Below, in pieces: positions 44,917 through 54,007 of a stretch of DNA of 64,000 nucleotides. Under the pieces are notes generated by a model, which saw nothing but the letters and a program-made list of their open reading frames with translations, searched no databases and had not been told where the DNA came from. Numbering within the stretch: the stretch's first letter is position 1; each line of letters opens with the position of its first letter. Source of the stretch: Sulfitobacter litoralis (GTDB taxonomy: Bacteria > Pseudomonadota > Alphaproteobacteria > Rhodobacterales > Rhodobacteraceae); contig NZ_FNJD01000012.1 of NCBI RefSeq assembly GCF_900103185.1, positions 1 through 64,000 of the forward strand. The letters are read 5' to 3'. The translations under genes and the position numbers were made by a program.

Positions 44917-45603
44917 ATGACTTCAGCGATCGCTTCGACAGGCAAAATCACCGGGTTGTGCGTCGCCTTGGCCATGACTGTTACAGGCTGTGTCAGCAGC
45001 CCTGATCCGGTCTTTACCCAGTTCCACCGCGAAGCAGGGTCGCTGACCGATTTGGGCACCTTTGGAAACGCTACCCTGAACAACCGCTTGGTGATGACCG
45101 GTGAGCGCCAGTATACATTCGATCTGGCCAACCGCTTTGCCGGCGAAGTCGAATCGACCGTCACCTTTGCTTTCAACTCTTCACAGTTGGACGGGGTCGC
45201 GCAGTCGGTTCTGCGACGTCAGGCCGGATGGATCCGCCAGTTCCCCGAAGTCCGCTTTCGCGTCTATGGCCATACAGATGCCGTCGGATCGAACAGCTAT
45301 AACAAAACACTGGGCCTGCGCCGCGCGCAATCCGTTGTGGCCTTCTTGTCCACACAAGGTATCAGCCGCAGCCGCCTAGAAGCCGTTGTTTCCTTTGGCG
45401 AAACACAGCCCCTGATCGTGACCCAAGGTCGCGCACGTGCAAACCGCCGGACTGTGACCGAAGTTAGCGGTTTTGTCGGGCGTCATCCGACTGTGCTGGA
45501 CGGGAAATATGCCCAGATTATCTATCGCGACTATGTCGCCAGCGCCGTGCCGCCGACCCTACTGACAGGCGGTGCCGCACCCACCGGTGCTGTGGGAGAA
45601 TAA
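44917..45603 (+). CDS. OmpA-domain lipoprotein of the Tad locus
   Basis: A 228-residue lipoprotein (lipobox VTGC, C25) with a C-terminal OmpA/MotB peptidoglycan-binding domain: VYGHTDAVGSNSYN and LGLRRAQSVVAFL. It probably tethers the secretin to the wall and stands where other Tad loci have CpaD/TadD-like lipoproteins. The start is uncertain (44893, 44899 or 44917); I take the one after the cpaC stop. A strong terminator follows. Confidence 0.88.
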   Translation: MTSAIASTGKITGLCVALAMTVTGCVSSPDPVFTQFHREAGSLTDLGTFGNATLNNRLVMTGERQYTFDLANRFAGEVESTVTFAFNSSQLDGVAQSVLRRQAGWIRQFPEVRFRVYGHTDAVGSNSYNKTLGLRRAQSVVAFLSTQGISRSRLEAVVSFGETQPLIVTQGRARANRRTVTEVSGFVGRHPTVLDGKYAQIIYRDYVASAVPPTLLTGGAAPTGAVGE

Positions 45604-45625
45604 CCGCTTTTTAAACTTTTCGAGT

Positions 45626-45658
45626 GGGCCTGATCGTCGCTGACGGTCGGGCCCTTTT
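45626..45658 (+). terminator. Rho-independent terminator after the OmpA gene
   Basis: GGGCCTGATCGTC-gct-GACGGTCGGGCCC pairs over 13 positions with two G-T pairs and is followed by TTTTC. It splits the Tad locus into pilin/secretin and motor halves; cpaE should have a promoter in the next 215 bases, where no gene is seen. Confidence 0.85.
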
Positions 45659-45873
45659 CGTTTCAATCCGCCTAAACGGTGCGGATCGTTTCAAAAGACC
45701 AAACAATAGAAACTATTTGGCCCCAATCTTGCCCCAGTTAGCAGGGATATTCACTGCAATACGACAGTTGCGTCCGGCCATTGTGGTCTGGATGCAGGGG
45801 ACCGCAGGGCAACAAAGGGTAACACCCGATCAGCCCTAGCCAGCGCCCGCATAGAAGAAGGGGAAGTTTAGGT

Positions 45874-47112
45874 ATGAGCAGCCATATACCACAGATTGAC
45901 GCGCCACAGATCGTTGCGTGCACCGTCAGCCGGGATGTGCAGAACTTTGACCTGCTGATCGAAGATATGGAATCGGCTTTGGGCGAAGCCTGGGGCGACC
46001 TGGGCTTTTCTGAAAGTCTTGCATTTTTCAGCCAACCCGAGGCGGCGACGCTTGAACTTATCGCGCTGGCGCTCGATTCCGAAGATGAAGACAACCTGCC
46101 AATGATGACCGAGATCATCGCGCAGGCAAAAGCACGTCATATCAAAGTGATCTTGATCGCCGAAGACATGTCCCCCGCCTCGCTCCATTCGTTGTTGCGT
46201 CAGGGCGCGAATGAATTTGTCCCCTACCCTCTGCCCGAAGGTGAACTGGCCTCGACCATAATCCGTCTGCGCGCCTCACCCGAACCAATAGTGGCACCCG
46301 CAGAGACAGGCCCCAAGCTGAAACCCGGCACCCAGAAGGATGGTGCTGTGATCGTGGTGCACGGACTGGCCGGCGGCACCGGTGCCACCAGCCTTGCGGT
46401 GAATTTGGCATGGGAACTGGCGACCTCTGACAAAAAGAACCCGCCCAAAGTGTGCTTGCTTGATCTTGACCTGCAGTTCGGGGCCGTGGCGACCTATCTG
46501 GACCTGCCCCGTCGCGAAGTGGTCTATGATATGCTGATCGAGACCGATGCGATGGACGAGGAAAGCTTTGGCCAGGCTCTGCTGACCTACGAAGAGAAGC
46601 TCCAGGTTCTGACCGCCCCTGCCGACATGCTGCCACTTGATTTGATCACCTCGGAAGATGTGACACGGATCCTGGATATGGCGCGCAATCAGTTCGATTA
46701 TGTGGTCGTCGACATGCCTTCGACACTGGTGCAATGGACCGAAACCGTGCTGACCAACGCACATGTCTATTTTGCCATGCTCGAACTGGATATGCGCTGC
46801 GCCCAAAATGCCCTGCGTTTCAAACGCGCCCTGCAATCCGAAGATCTTCCTATCGAAAAGCTGCGCTATGTCATGAACCGCGCGCCGAAGTTCACCGATC
46901 TGAACGGCAAAGCGCGGGTCAAACGGATGGCAGAGAGCCTCGGGATTTCGATCGATGTGCAACTGCCCGATGGCGGCAAACAGGTAACCCAAGCCAACGA
47001 CCACGGTCTGCCGCTGGCCAACACCGCCGCGAAAAACCCGCTGCGTCGCGAGATCGCCAAGCTCGCTAGTTCGATCCACAACCTCAAGGCTGACGAAGCC
47101 AAAGCCGCCTGA
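45874..47112 (+). CDS. cpaE: Tad localisation ATPase-like protein CpaE/TadZ
   Basis: A 412-residue protein with an atypical receiver-like N-terminus (about 10-130) and a MinD/ParA-like domain from about 150. The P-loop reads HGLAGGTGATSLA, lacking the usual Lys of KGGxGKT, as in TadZ-type proteins. It marks the pole for pilus assembly. DLDLQFGAVATYLDL and VDMPSTLVQW are the Walker A' and B-like blocks. An acidic start region precedes. Confidence 0.93.
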   Translation: MSSHIPQIDAPQIVACTVSRDVQNFDLLIEDMESALGEAWGDLGFSESLAFFSQPEAATLELIALALDSEDEDNLPMMTEIIAQAKARHIKVILIAEDMSPASLHSLLRQGANEFVPYPLPEGELASTIIRLRASPEPIVAPAETGPKLKPGTQKDGAVIVVHGLAGGTGATSLAVNLAWELATSDKKNPPKVCLLDLDLQFGAVATYLDLPRREVVYDMLIETDAMDEESFGQALLTYEEKLQVLTAPADMLPLDLITSEDVTRILDMARNQFDYVVVDMPSTLVQWTETVLTNAHVYFAMLELDMRCAQNALRFKRALQSEDLPIEKLRYVMNRAPKFTDLNGKARVKRMAESLGISIDVQLPDGGKQVTQANDHGLPLANTAAKNPLRREIAKLASSIHNLKADEAKAA

Positions 47113-47151
47113 TCCGGCCCAAGCGCCAGATAATTTAGAAAGAGTAATCAG

Positions 47152-48597
<1,446 letters not shown>

Positions 48598-48609
48598 GGA
48601 TTATCAATC

Positions 48610-49572
48610 ATGAGCGCAGAACCCATTATTTATGGCCTGATCTTTATCGGTGTCCTCGTGCTGGTCGAAGGGCTGTACCTGGTCGCCTTCGGTAAATCCA
48701 TCAGCCTCAACAGCAAGGTCAACCGCCGGCTGGAAATGTTGGAAAAAGGAGCCGGCCGCGAAGAGGTTCTGGACAAGCTGCGCAAGGAAATGCAGCAGCA
48801 TATGGATAACAAATCCATTCCCATCTATTCGATGCTCGCCGCGAAAGCGCAGAAAGCCGCGATTGCCTTTGCGCCGAAACAGCTGATCATGATTATGGCC
48901 GGGCTGTCCGTTGTCGCCTTTCTGGGCCTGACCATCGGGACCAGCACCGAAGTTCCCGTGCGTATCCTGATCTCTGTGGGGATCGGGGTCGGGGCGGTCT
49001 ATTTCTGGATCTCGTCCAAAGCTAAAAAACGCATGGACCTGATCGAAGAACAATTGCCTGATGCGGTCGAACTGATGGTGCGGTCGCTGCGTGTCGGCCA
49101 CCCGTTCACAAGTGCCATCTCTATTGTCTCCAAGGAAATCCAGGACCCGCTTGCGTCGGAGTTCGGGGTGATCGCGGATGAAACCGCCTATGGCCGCGAC
49201 ATTGGAGAGGCGCTCAAGGATATGGCCGAACGACTTGATATGCAGGATTTGCGCTTCCTTGCGGTTGCGGTGACCATCCAACAGCAATCCGGTGGTAACC
49301 TCGCCGAAATTCTTGCGGGGCTGGCCAAGGTGATCCGCGCCCGTTTCCGCCTGTTCCGCCGCGTGCGTGCCATCACAGCCGAAGCGAAATGGTCGGGCAA
49401 GTTCCTGTCGGCCTTCCCCGTTGTTGCGCTGATCGTGATCAAACTTGGTGACCCGCATTACTATGACGAAGTCATGACCCACCCGCTGTTCATCCCCGGC
49501 TGCATTGCCGTGGTCGTGTTCCTGTCGCTTAACCTCATCGTCATGCGCAAGCTGACCGATATCAAAGTCTAA
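48610..49572 (+). CDS. tadB: Tad inner-membrane platform protein TadB
   Basis: A 320-residue type II secretion F-domain membrane protein with helices near 5-25, 95-135 and at the C-terminus (265-310), and a cytoplasmic domain with LPDAVELMVRSLRVGHPF. It pairs with TadC as the platform that the ATPase turns. Twelve bases after cpaF. Confidence 0.94.
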   Translation: MSAEPIIYGLIFIGVLVLVEGLYLVAFGKSISLNSKVNRRLEMLEKGAGREEVLDKLRKEMQQHMDNKSIPIYSMLAAKAQKAAIAFAPKQLIMIMAGLSVVAFLGLTIGTSTEVPVRILISVGIGVGAVYFWISSKAKKRMDLIEEQLPDAVELMVRSLRVGHPFTSAISIVSKEIQDPLASEFGVIADETAYGRDIGEALKDMAERLDMQDLRFLAVAVTIQQQSGGNLAEILAGLAKVIRARFRLFRRVRAITAEAKWSGKFLSAFPVVALIVIKLGDPHYYDEVMTHPLFIPGCIAVVVFLSLNLIVMRKLTDIKV

Positions 49573-49584
49573 GGGGGCTTCATT

Positions 49585-50541
49585 GTGAATTTCCTGACCA
49601 CTCTCGACACCACACTTGGTCCCATCGGCTGGATCGCCATTCTAGGTGCACTTGGCCTGACCATGGTCGGTGCCACGCTTATCATGATCCTGCGCCAGCC
49701 CGAGGATCCGCTGGCCAAGCTGAAACGCAGCCAATCCGAATCCTTCGACGGAGGCAAACAGCAGCGCTTGCGCCAGTCAGACCGCAACGAACAGCTGCAA
49801 AAATTCGCCAAGTTCCTTGAACCCGAAAACATGGAAGAGCTCAGTGCCAAGGCACTTCTTCTCCGGCAGGCCGGCTATGGCTCGCGCGATGCGGTGCGGT
49901 TTTTCCACTTTGCGCAAATGGCTCTTGGTATTGCAGGTTTGGTAATCGGCACCGTTTACGTCAACTTTCTTGGCGGTGGCGAAGGCCTGAGCACCAATAA
50001 GATGATGCTCTATACCGTCGGCCCCGGTGCGATCGGGTATTTCCTGCCCCGCTATTGGGTGACCCGACGCGTCGAGGAACGCAAAGAAGAAATCACCCGT
50101 GGTTTCCCCGATGCGCTGGATATGATGCTGGTTTGCGTCGAGGCAGGACAATCGCTGGACCAATGCATCGTCCGTGTCGCTGCCGAATTGCGCGCCTCTT
50201 ATCCTGCTTTGGCTGAAGAATTCGAAATCGTCGCCCAAGAGATGAAGGCCGGCAAGGACAAGGTCAGCGTATTGAACGCCATGGGCGAACGCTGCGGCGT
50301 GCAAGACGTATCGTCGTTTGTCACGGTGCTGGTGCAATCGGCGGCCTTCGGGACATCCATCGCCGACGCCCTGCGGGTCTATGCCGACGAGATGCGCGAC
50401 AAACGTGTTATGCGCGCCGAAGAGGCCGCAAACAAGTTGCCAACCAAGATGACACTTGCCACAATGATGCTGACCGTTCCACCGCTGCTGATCATTCTGG
50501 TCGCACCCTCGGTGATGAACATTACCAAACTAGGTCAGTAA
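49585..50541 (+). CDS. tadC: Tad inner-membrane platform protein TadC
   Basis: A 318-residue F-domain paralogue of TadB. The conserved block FPDALDMMLVCVEAGQSLDQ and the C-terminal helices (VPPLLIILVAPS) are clear. It starts with GTG at 49585, behind AAGGGGG. Twelve bases after tadB. Confidence 0.94.
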   Translation: MNFLTTLDTTLGPIGWIAILGALGLTMVGATLIMILRQPEDPLAKLKRSQSESFDGGKQQRLRQSDRNEQLQKFAKFLEPENMEELSAKALLLRQAGYGSRDAVRFFHFAQMALGIAGLVIGTVYVNFLGGGEGLSTNKMMLYTVGPGAIGYFLPRYWVTRRVEERKEEITRGFPDALDMMLVCVEAGQSLDQCIVRVAAELRASYPALAEEFEIVAQEMKAGKDKVSVLNAMGERCGVQDVSSFVTVLVQSAAFGTSIADALRVYADEMRDKRVMRAEEAANKLPTKMTLATMMLTVPPLLIILVAPSVMNITKLGQ

Positions 50542-50549
50542 GGCCCCGC

Positions 50550-51152
50550 ATGTTCCACAGCTTCAAGCGCGCGTACCCCGCTAAGCTCGCGCTTTGTATG
50601 ACCCTGATCGCCGGATTGGCCGCTTGCTCTGCAGGCGGTCTTTCCGCGTTGGGGGGCAAACGCACCACATCTGACAGCCCCTTTGCCCCCGGCGTAAACA
50701 CCCGCAAAGACGCCGAAGACGGGGTAGAGGTCGCCCACCGTTTGATGCACGCCGGGGAATACGAACTCGCCATCCGCGCCTTTAACCGTGCCGCGTTGGC
50801 TTCTGAACTCAACGCCGAAATCCTGTCGGGTCTGGGCAGCGCCAATCTGGGACTGGGGCGTTTGGGCCAGGCCGAAAGCCTGCTGCGCGATGCCGTCAAA
50901 AAGGATGAAACCCACCCCGAGGTCTGGAATAATCTTGGCGTTGTGCTGATGGAAAGCGGCAAACTCGCCGAAGCCCAACTGACCTTCCGCAAGGCCTATG
51001 CGCTCGACAATGGCGAAAGTGACGCAATCCGTGACAATTTACGCTTAGCACTCGCAAAATCGGAAAATTCTGTTACGATCCCAGATCAAGAAGACAGTTA
51101 TAAATTGGTGCGGCGCGGCTCGGGGGACTATCTGGTTCGGCCAGCATCATGA
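50550..51152 (+). CDS. tadD: TPR lipoprotein TadD
   Basis: A 200-residue lipoprotein (lipobox LAAC, C26) with three TPR units from about 65 to 165 (HAGEYELAIRAFNRAAL, GRLGQAESLLRDAV, GKLAEAQLTFRKAY). TadD acts as pilotin or assembly factor for the secretin. Eight bases after tadC. Confidence 0.9.
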   Translation: MFHSFKRAYPAKLALCMTLIAGLAACSAGGLSALGGKRTTSDSPFAPGVNTRKDAEDGVEVAHRLMHAGEYELAIRAFNRAALASELNAEILSGLGSANLGLGRLGQAESLLRDAVKKDETHPEVWNNLGVVLMESGKLAEAQLTFRKAYALDNGESDAIRDNLRLALAKSENSVTIPDQEDSYKLVRRGSGDYLVRPAS

Positions 51153-51180
51153 CGAGGCAGAGCAGTAAAAGGACGCAAAA

Positions 51181-52035
51181 ATGCGCCACCCTATCCTATC
51201 GGCCGTCTGCATCGCAGGCGTCGTCGCACTAGCAGGCTGCGGCAAAAAATCCGGCGAGGACACCGTGACTCGCGCGTTCCAAGACGTAAATGTCGTGGAT
51301 GAAAGCAACCTGAATGATGTGATGTTGACTGTCGCGGACCCGAACGAGGCCGTGAGCTACTTCACCCGCACCGCACAGGAAAAGCCCGATCGCATCGACA
51401 TACAGCGCAGCCTTGGCAAGTCGCTGATCCGCGCCAAGCGCAACCAGGAAGCAGCCGTTGTTTGGGGCAAGGTCGCGGGCGCAAAAGATGCCACCGCCGA
51501 TGACAAGATCGATTACGCCGATGCGCTGATCCGTGCAGGCGATTGGGCCAAGGCCGAAAAGACACTGGATTCTGTCCCGCCAACCCATGAAACCTATAAT
51601 CGCTACCGGCTCGAGGCGATCGTCGCCGACAGCAAGCAGGAATGGGACAAGGCCGACAGCTTTTATGAAATCGCCATCGGACTGACCACCAAACCCGGTT
51701 CGGTCATGAACAACTGGGGCTATTCCAAGCTCACTCGCGGCGATTATCAGGCGGCAGAACGTCTGTTTGGCGAAGCCGTCAAACAGGATCCGACCCTTTT
51801 TACCGCCAAGAACAACCTGATCCTCGCCCGTGGCGCGCAGCGCGAGTACAGCCTGCCGCCGATTGAGATGGACCAGACCGAACGTGCGCAGTTGCTGCAT
51901 ACGCTTGCTTTGTCCGCAATCAAAAAGGGTGATGTTGAAACGGGCAAAGGCTTGCTGCGCGACGCCATCAGCACCCACCCGCAACACTTCGAAGCCGCTG
52001 TCCGGTCCCTGCGCGCACTCGAAAACGCAGCCTAG
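51181..52035 (+). CDS. Second TPR lipoprotein of the Tad locus
   Basis: A 284-residue lipoprotein (lipobox LAGC, C20) with at least four TPR-like units (GDWAKAEKTLDSV, EWDKADSFYEIAI, GDYQAAERLFGEAV). Related to TadD and co-transcribed with it. Two TPR lipoproteins in tandem are known from alphaproteobacterial Tad loci; the division of labour is not established. Confidence 0.88.
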   Translation: MRHPILSAVCIAGVVALAGCGKKSGEDTVTRAFQDVNVVDESNLNDVMLTVADPNEAVSYFTRTAQEKPDRIDIQRSLGKSLIRAKRNQEAAVVWGKVAGAKDATADDKIDYADALIRAGDWAKAEKTLDSVPPTHETYNRYRLEAIVADSKQEWDKADSFYEIAIGLTTKPGSVMNNWGYSKLTRGDYQAAERLFGEAVKQDPTLFTAKNNLILARGAQREYSLPPIEMDQTERAQLLHTLALSAIKKGDVETGKGLLRDAISTHPQHFEAAVRSLRALENAA

Positions 52036-52040
52036 CCCCG

Positions 52041-52535
52041 GTGGAGATCACCAGCTATGCCGCGCTTTGGTTTTTGCCCTTCGCGCTGCCGCTTTGCGCC
52101 TATACGATCTATACCGATCTCGCCTTTATGCGGATTACCAACGTCACGGTGATCGCGCTGGCGGCCGTGTTTGTCATCATCGGCCCCATCGTCCTACCGT
52201 TTGACAGCTATCTTTGGCACCTGCTGGCGATGGTTGCGGCCCTCGTTGTGGGCATCTTTATGAACGCAGGTGGGCTGATGGGTGCAGGCGATGCGAAATT
52301 CATTGCTGCGGCCACCCCGTTCTTCGCGCTCGGGGATCTGCAGTTTCTGATGGCGCTTTTCATGACCACGCTGATCGCGGCCTATATCATTCATCGCGCT
52401 GCCAAATATTCACCCCTACGCAAGCTCGCGCCGCAGTGGGTCAGCTGGCACGAAGCCAAGAAATTCCCCATGGGTCTCGCGCTTGGCACCGTGCTAGGCG
52501 CATATTTAATGCTCGGTGCCTACTTCGGGGCCTGA
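52041..52535 (+). CDS. cpaA: Type IV prepilin peptidase CpaA/TadV
   Basis: A 164-residue membrane aspartyl protease (A24) that cuts the Flp leader. The two catalytic aspartates are D26 (YTIYTDL) and D84 in GAGDAK. About five membrane helices. It starts with GTG at 52041, five bases after the TPR gene. No N-methyltransferase domain, as usual for TadV. Confidence 0.93.
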   Translation: MEITSYAALWFLPFALPLCAYTIYTDLAFMRITNVTVIALAAVFVIIGPIVLPFDSYLWHLLAMVAALVVGIFMNAGGLMGAGDAKFIAAATPFFALGDLQFLMALFMTTLIAAYIIHRAAKYSPLRKLAPQWVSWHEAKKFPMGLALGTVLGAYLMLGAYFGA

Positions 52536-52597
52536 ATTTGCCATATTCGGCCGCTAAGACGTGGGGCAGCCCTGTACCTCCATGAAAGTAGCCCTTC

Positions 52598-53905
52598 GTG
52601 AATATGCAAAAGAGCGCCGTCATGGCCCCTCCTCCGCCACGCACCATCCAAGAGATGAAGCTGCCCGTGGTGATGATGCGCGACATCATGATCAAGACGA
52701 TGTTTCGCAAGAACGTCACTATGGTCAGCGAGATGGCCAAGGCCATATGCCTGCCTTTGCAGGTCACGCAGGAATTGGTGGACCTGTCGCGCGAACAACG
52801 TCTTCTCGAAGCGACGGGCACGCTCAACGCGAATAGCGGCAATGAAATGGGCTATCAGCTGACCGATCTGGGGAAGAACCGCGCGCTGGATGCATTGGCG
52901 CAATCAGAATATTTCGGTCCGATGCCAGTGCCGCTTGAGGTGTACCGCGAACAGGTCAAACGCCAGTCGATACGCAACATGCAGATCACCCGCGCCCGCC
53001 TCGAAGCCGCGATGGGCCATCTGGTGCTTCCTCCGGAATTGATTGGCAATCTGGGCCCGGCTGTTACGGCAGGCCGATCCATCCTGATGTACGGCCCTCC
53101 CGGCAACGGCAAGTCCAGTATTTCAAACGGTATCCGCGATGCGCTTGGCGACAAGATCTACGTCCCGCGGGCGATCGAATATGCCGGACAGGTGATCACC
53201 GTCTACGACCCAATCGTCCACTCCGCTGCGATCGAGGAAGAACAAGACCCGACATCGTTGCGCCGCGTGACCCGCTTTGACACCCGCTATGTCAAATGCG
53301 AACGCCCCACCGTGATCACTGGCGGCGAGCTGACGCTTGATATGCTCGATCTGGTCTATAATCCCACCGCACGCACCTATCAGGCACCGCTGCAGCTGAA
53401 ATCCACGGGCGGCATCTTTATCGTCGACGACCTTGGCCGCCAGTCCGAACCACCGCAGGCACTGGTCAACCGCTGGATCGTGCCGCTGGAAGAAAACAAA
53501 GACATCCTGGCCCTGCAATCCGGCGAGAAATTCGAAGTGCCCTTTGATACGCTGGTTGTGTTTTCGACCAACTTTCACCCCAATGAAATCTTTGACCAAG
53601 CCGCCCTGCGCCGGATCTTTTTCAAGATCAAGATCGATGGCCCCAATCAGGAAATCTTTCTCAAGATTTTTGCCATGGTCGCCAAAAAGCGGAACATCAA
53701 GCTCGACGAGGCGTCACTGATCCACCTGCTAAAAACCAAATACCCCACCATCGACAACACCTTCGCCAACTATCAACCGATTTTCCTGATTGACCAGATG
53801 ATCGCGATTTGCGACTTCGAAGGCATCCCCCACCAGATGCGCCCCGATCTAGTTGACCGCGCATGGGCCAATATGTTCGTCGTGGATGAAACCATCGTAA
53901 GGTAA
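52598..53905 (+). CDS. Uncharacterised AAA+ ATPase at the end of the Tad locus
   Basis: A 435-residue protein with an N-terminal winged-helix-like region (about 25-150, with MGYQLTDLGKNRALDAL) and an AAA core: Walker A YGPPGNGKSS near 166, Walker B GIFIVDDLG near 274, sensor 1 VVFSTNFHP near 320. No membrane segment. Start uncertain between GTG 52598 and ATG 52604 or 52622. It is 62 bases after cpaA on the same strand and probably in the unit. Its role is unknown; it is not one of the named Tad proteins. Confidence 0.85.
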   Translation: MNMQKSAVMAPPPPRTIQEMKLPVVMMRDIMIKTMFRKNVTMVSEMAKAICLPLQVTQELVDLSREQRLLEATGTLNANSGNEMGYQLTDLGKNRALDALAQSEYFGPMPVPLEVYREQVKRQSIRNMQITRARLEAAMGHLVLPPELIGNLGPAVTAGRSILMYGPPGNGKSSISNGIRDALGDKIYVPRAIEYAGQVITVYDPIVHSAAIEEEQDPTSLRRVTRFDTRYVKCERPTVITGGELTLDMLDLVYNPTARTYQAPLQLKSTGGIFIVDDLGRQSEPPQALVNRWIVPLEENKDILALQSGEKFEVPFDTLVVFSTNFHPNEIFDQAALRRIFFKIKIDGPNQEIFLKIFAMVAKKRNIKLDEASLIHLLKTKYPTIDNTFANYQPIFLIDQMIAICDFEGIPHQMRPDLVDRAWANMFVVDETIVR

Positions 53906-53935
53906 CACGGCGCGAAAAACCGGCGCGGGAATGGG

Positions 53936-53982
53936 CTTCATTTTGCCCGATAAACTCCGGGGGTGCGGGGGCTGGCCCCCGC
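53936..53982. repeat. GC-rich palindromic intergenic repeat, copy C
   Basis: GCGGGGGC-TG-GCCCCCGC at 53965-53982; on the minus strand it continues into CCCCCGGAGTTTA and GGGCAAAATGAAG, matching copy A near 22.2 kb in the same order. It lies between the AAA ATPase and the helicase gene. Confidence 0.65.
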
Positions 53983-54007
53983 GGGCAAACACCCTATCTT
54001 GCACCCC

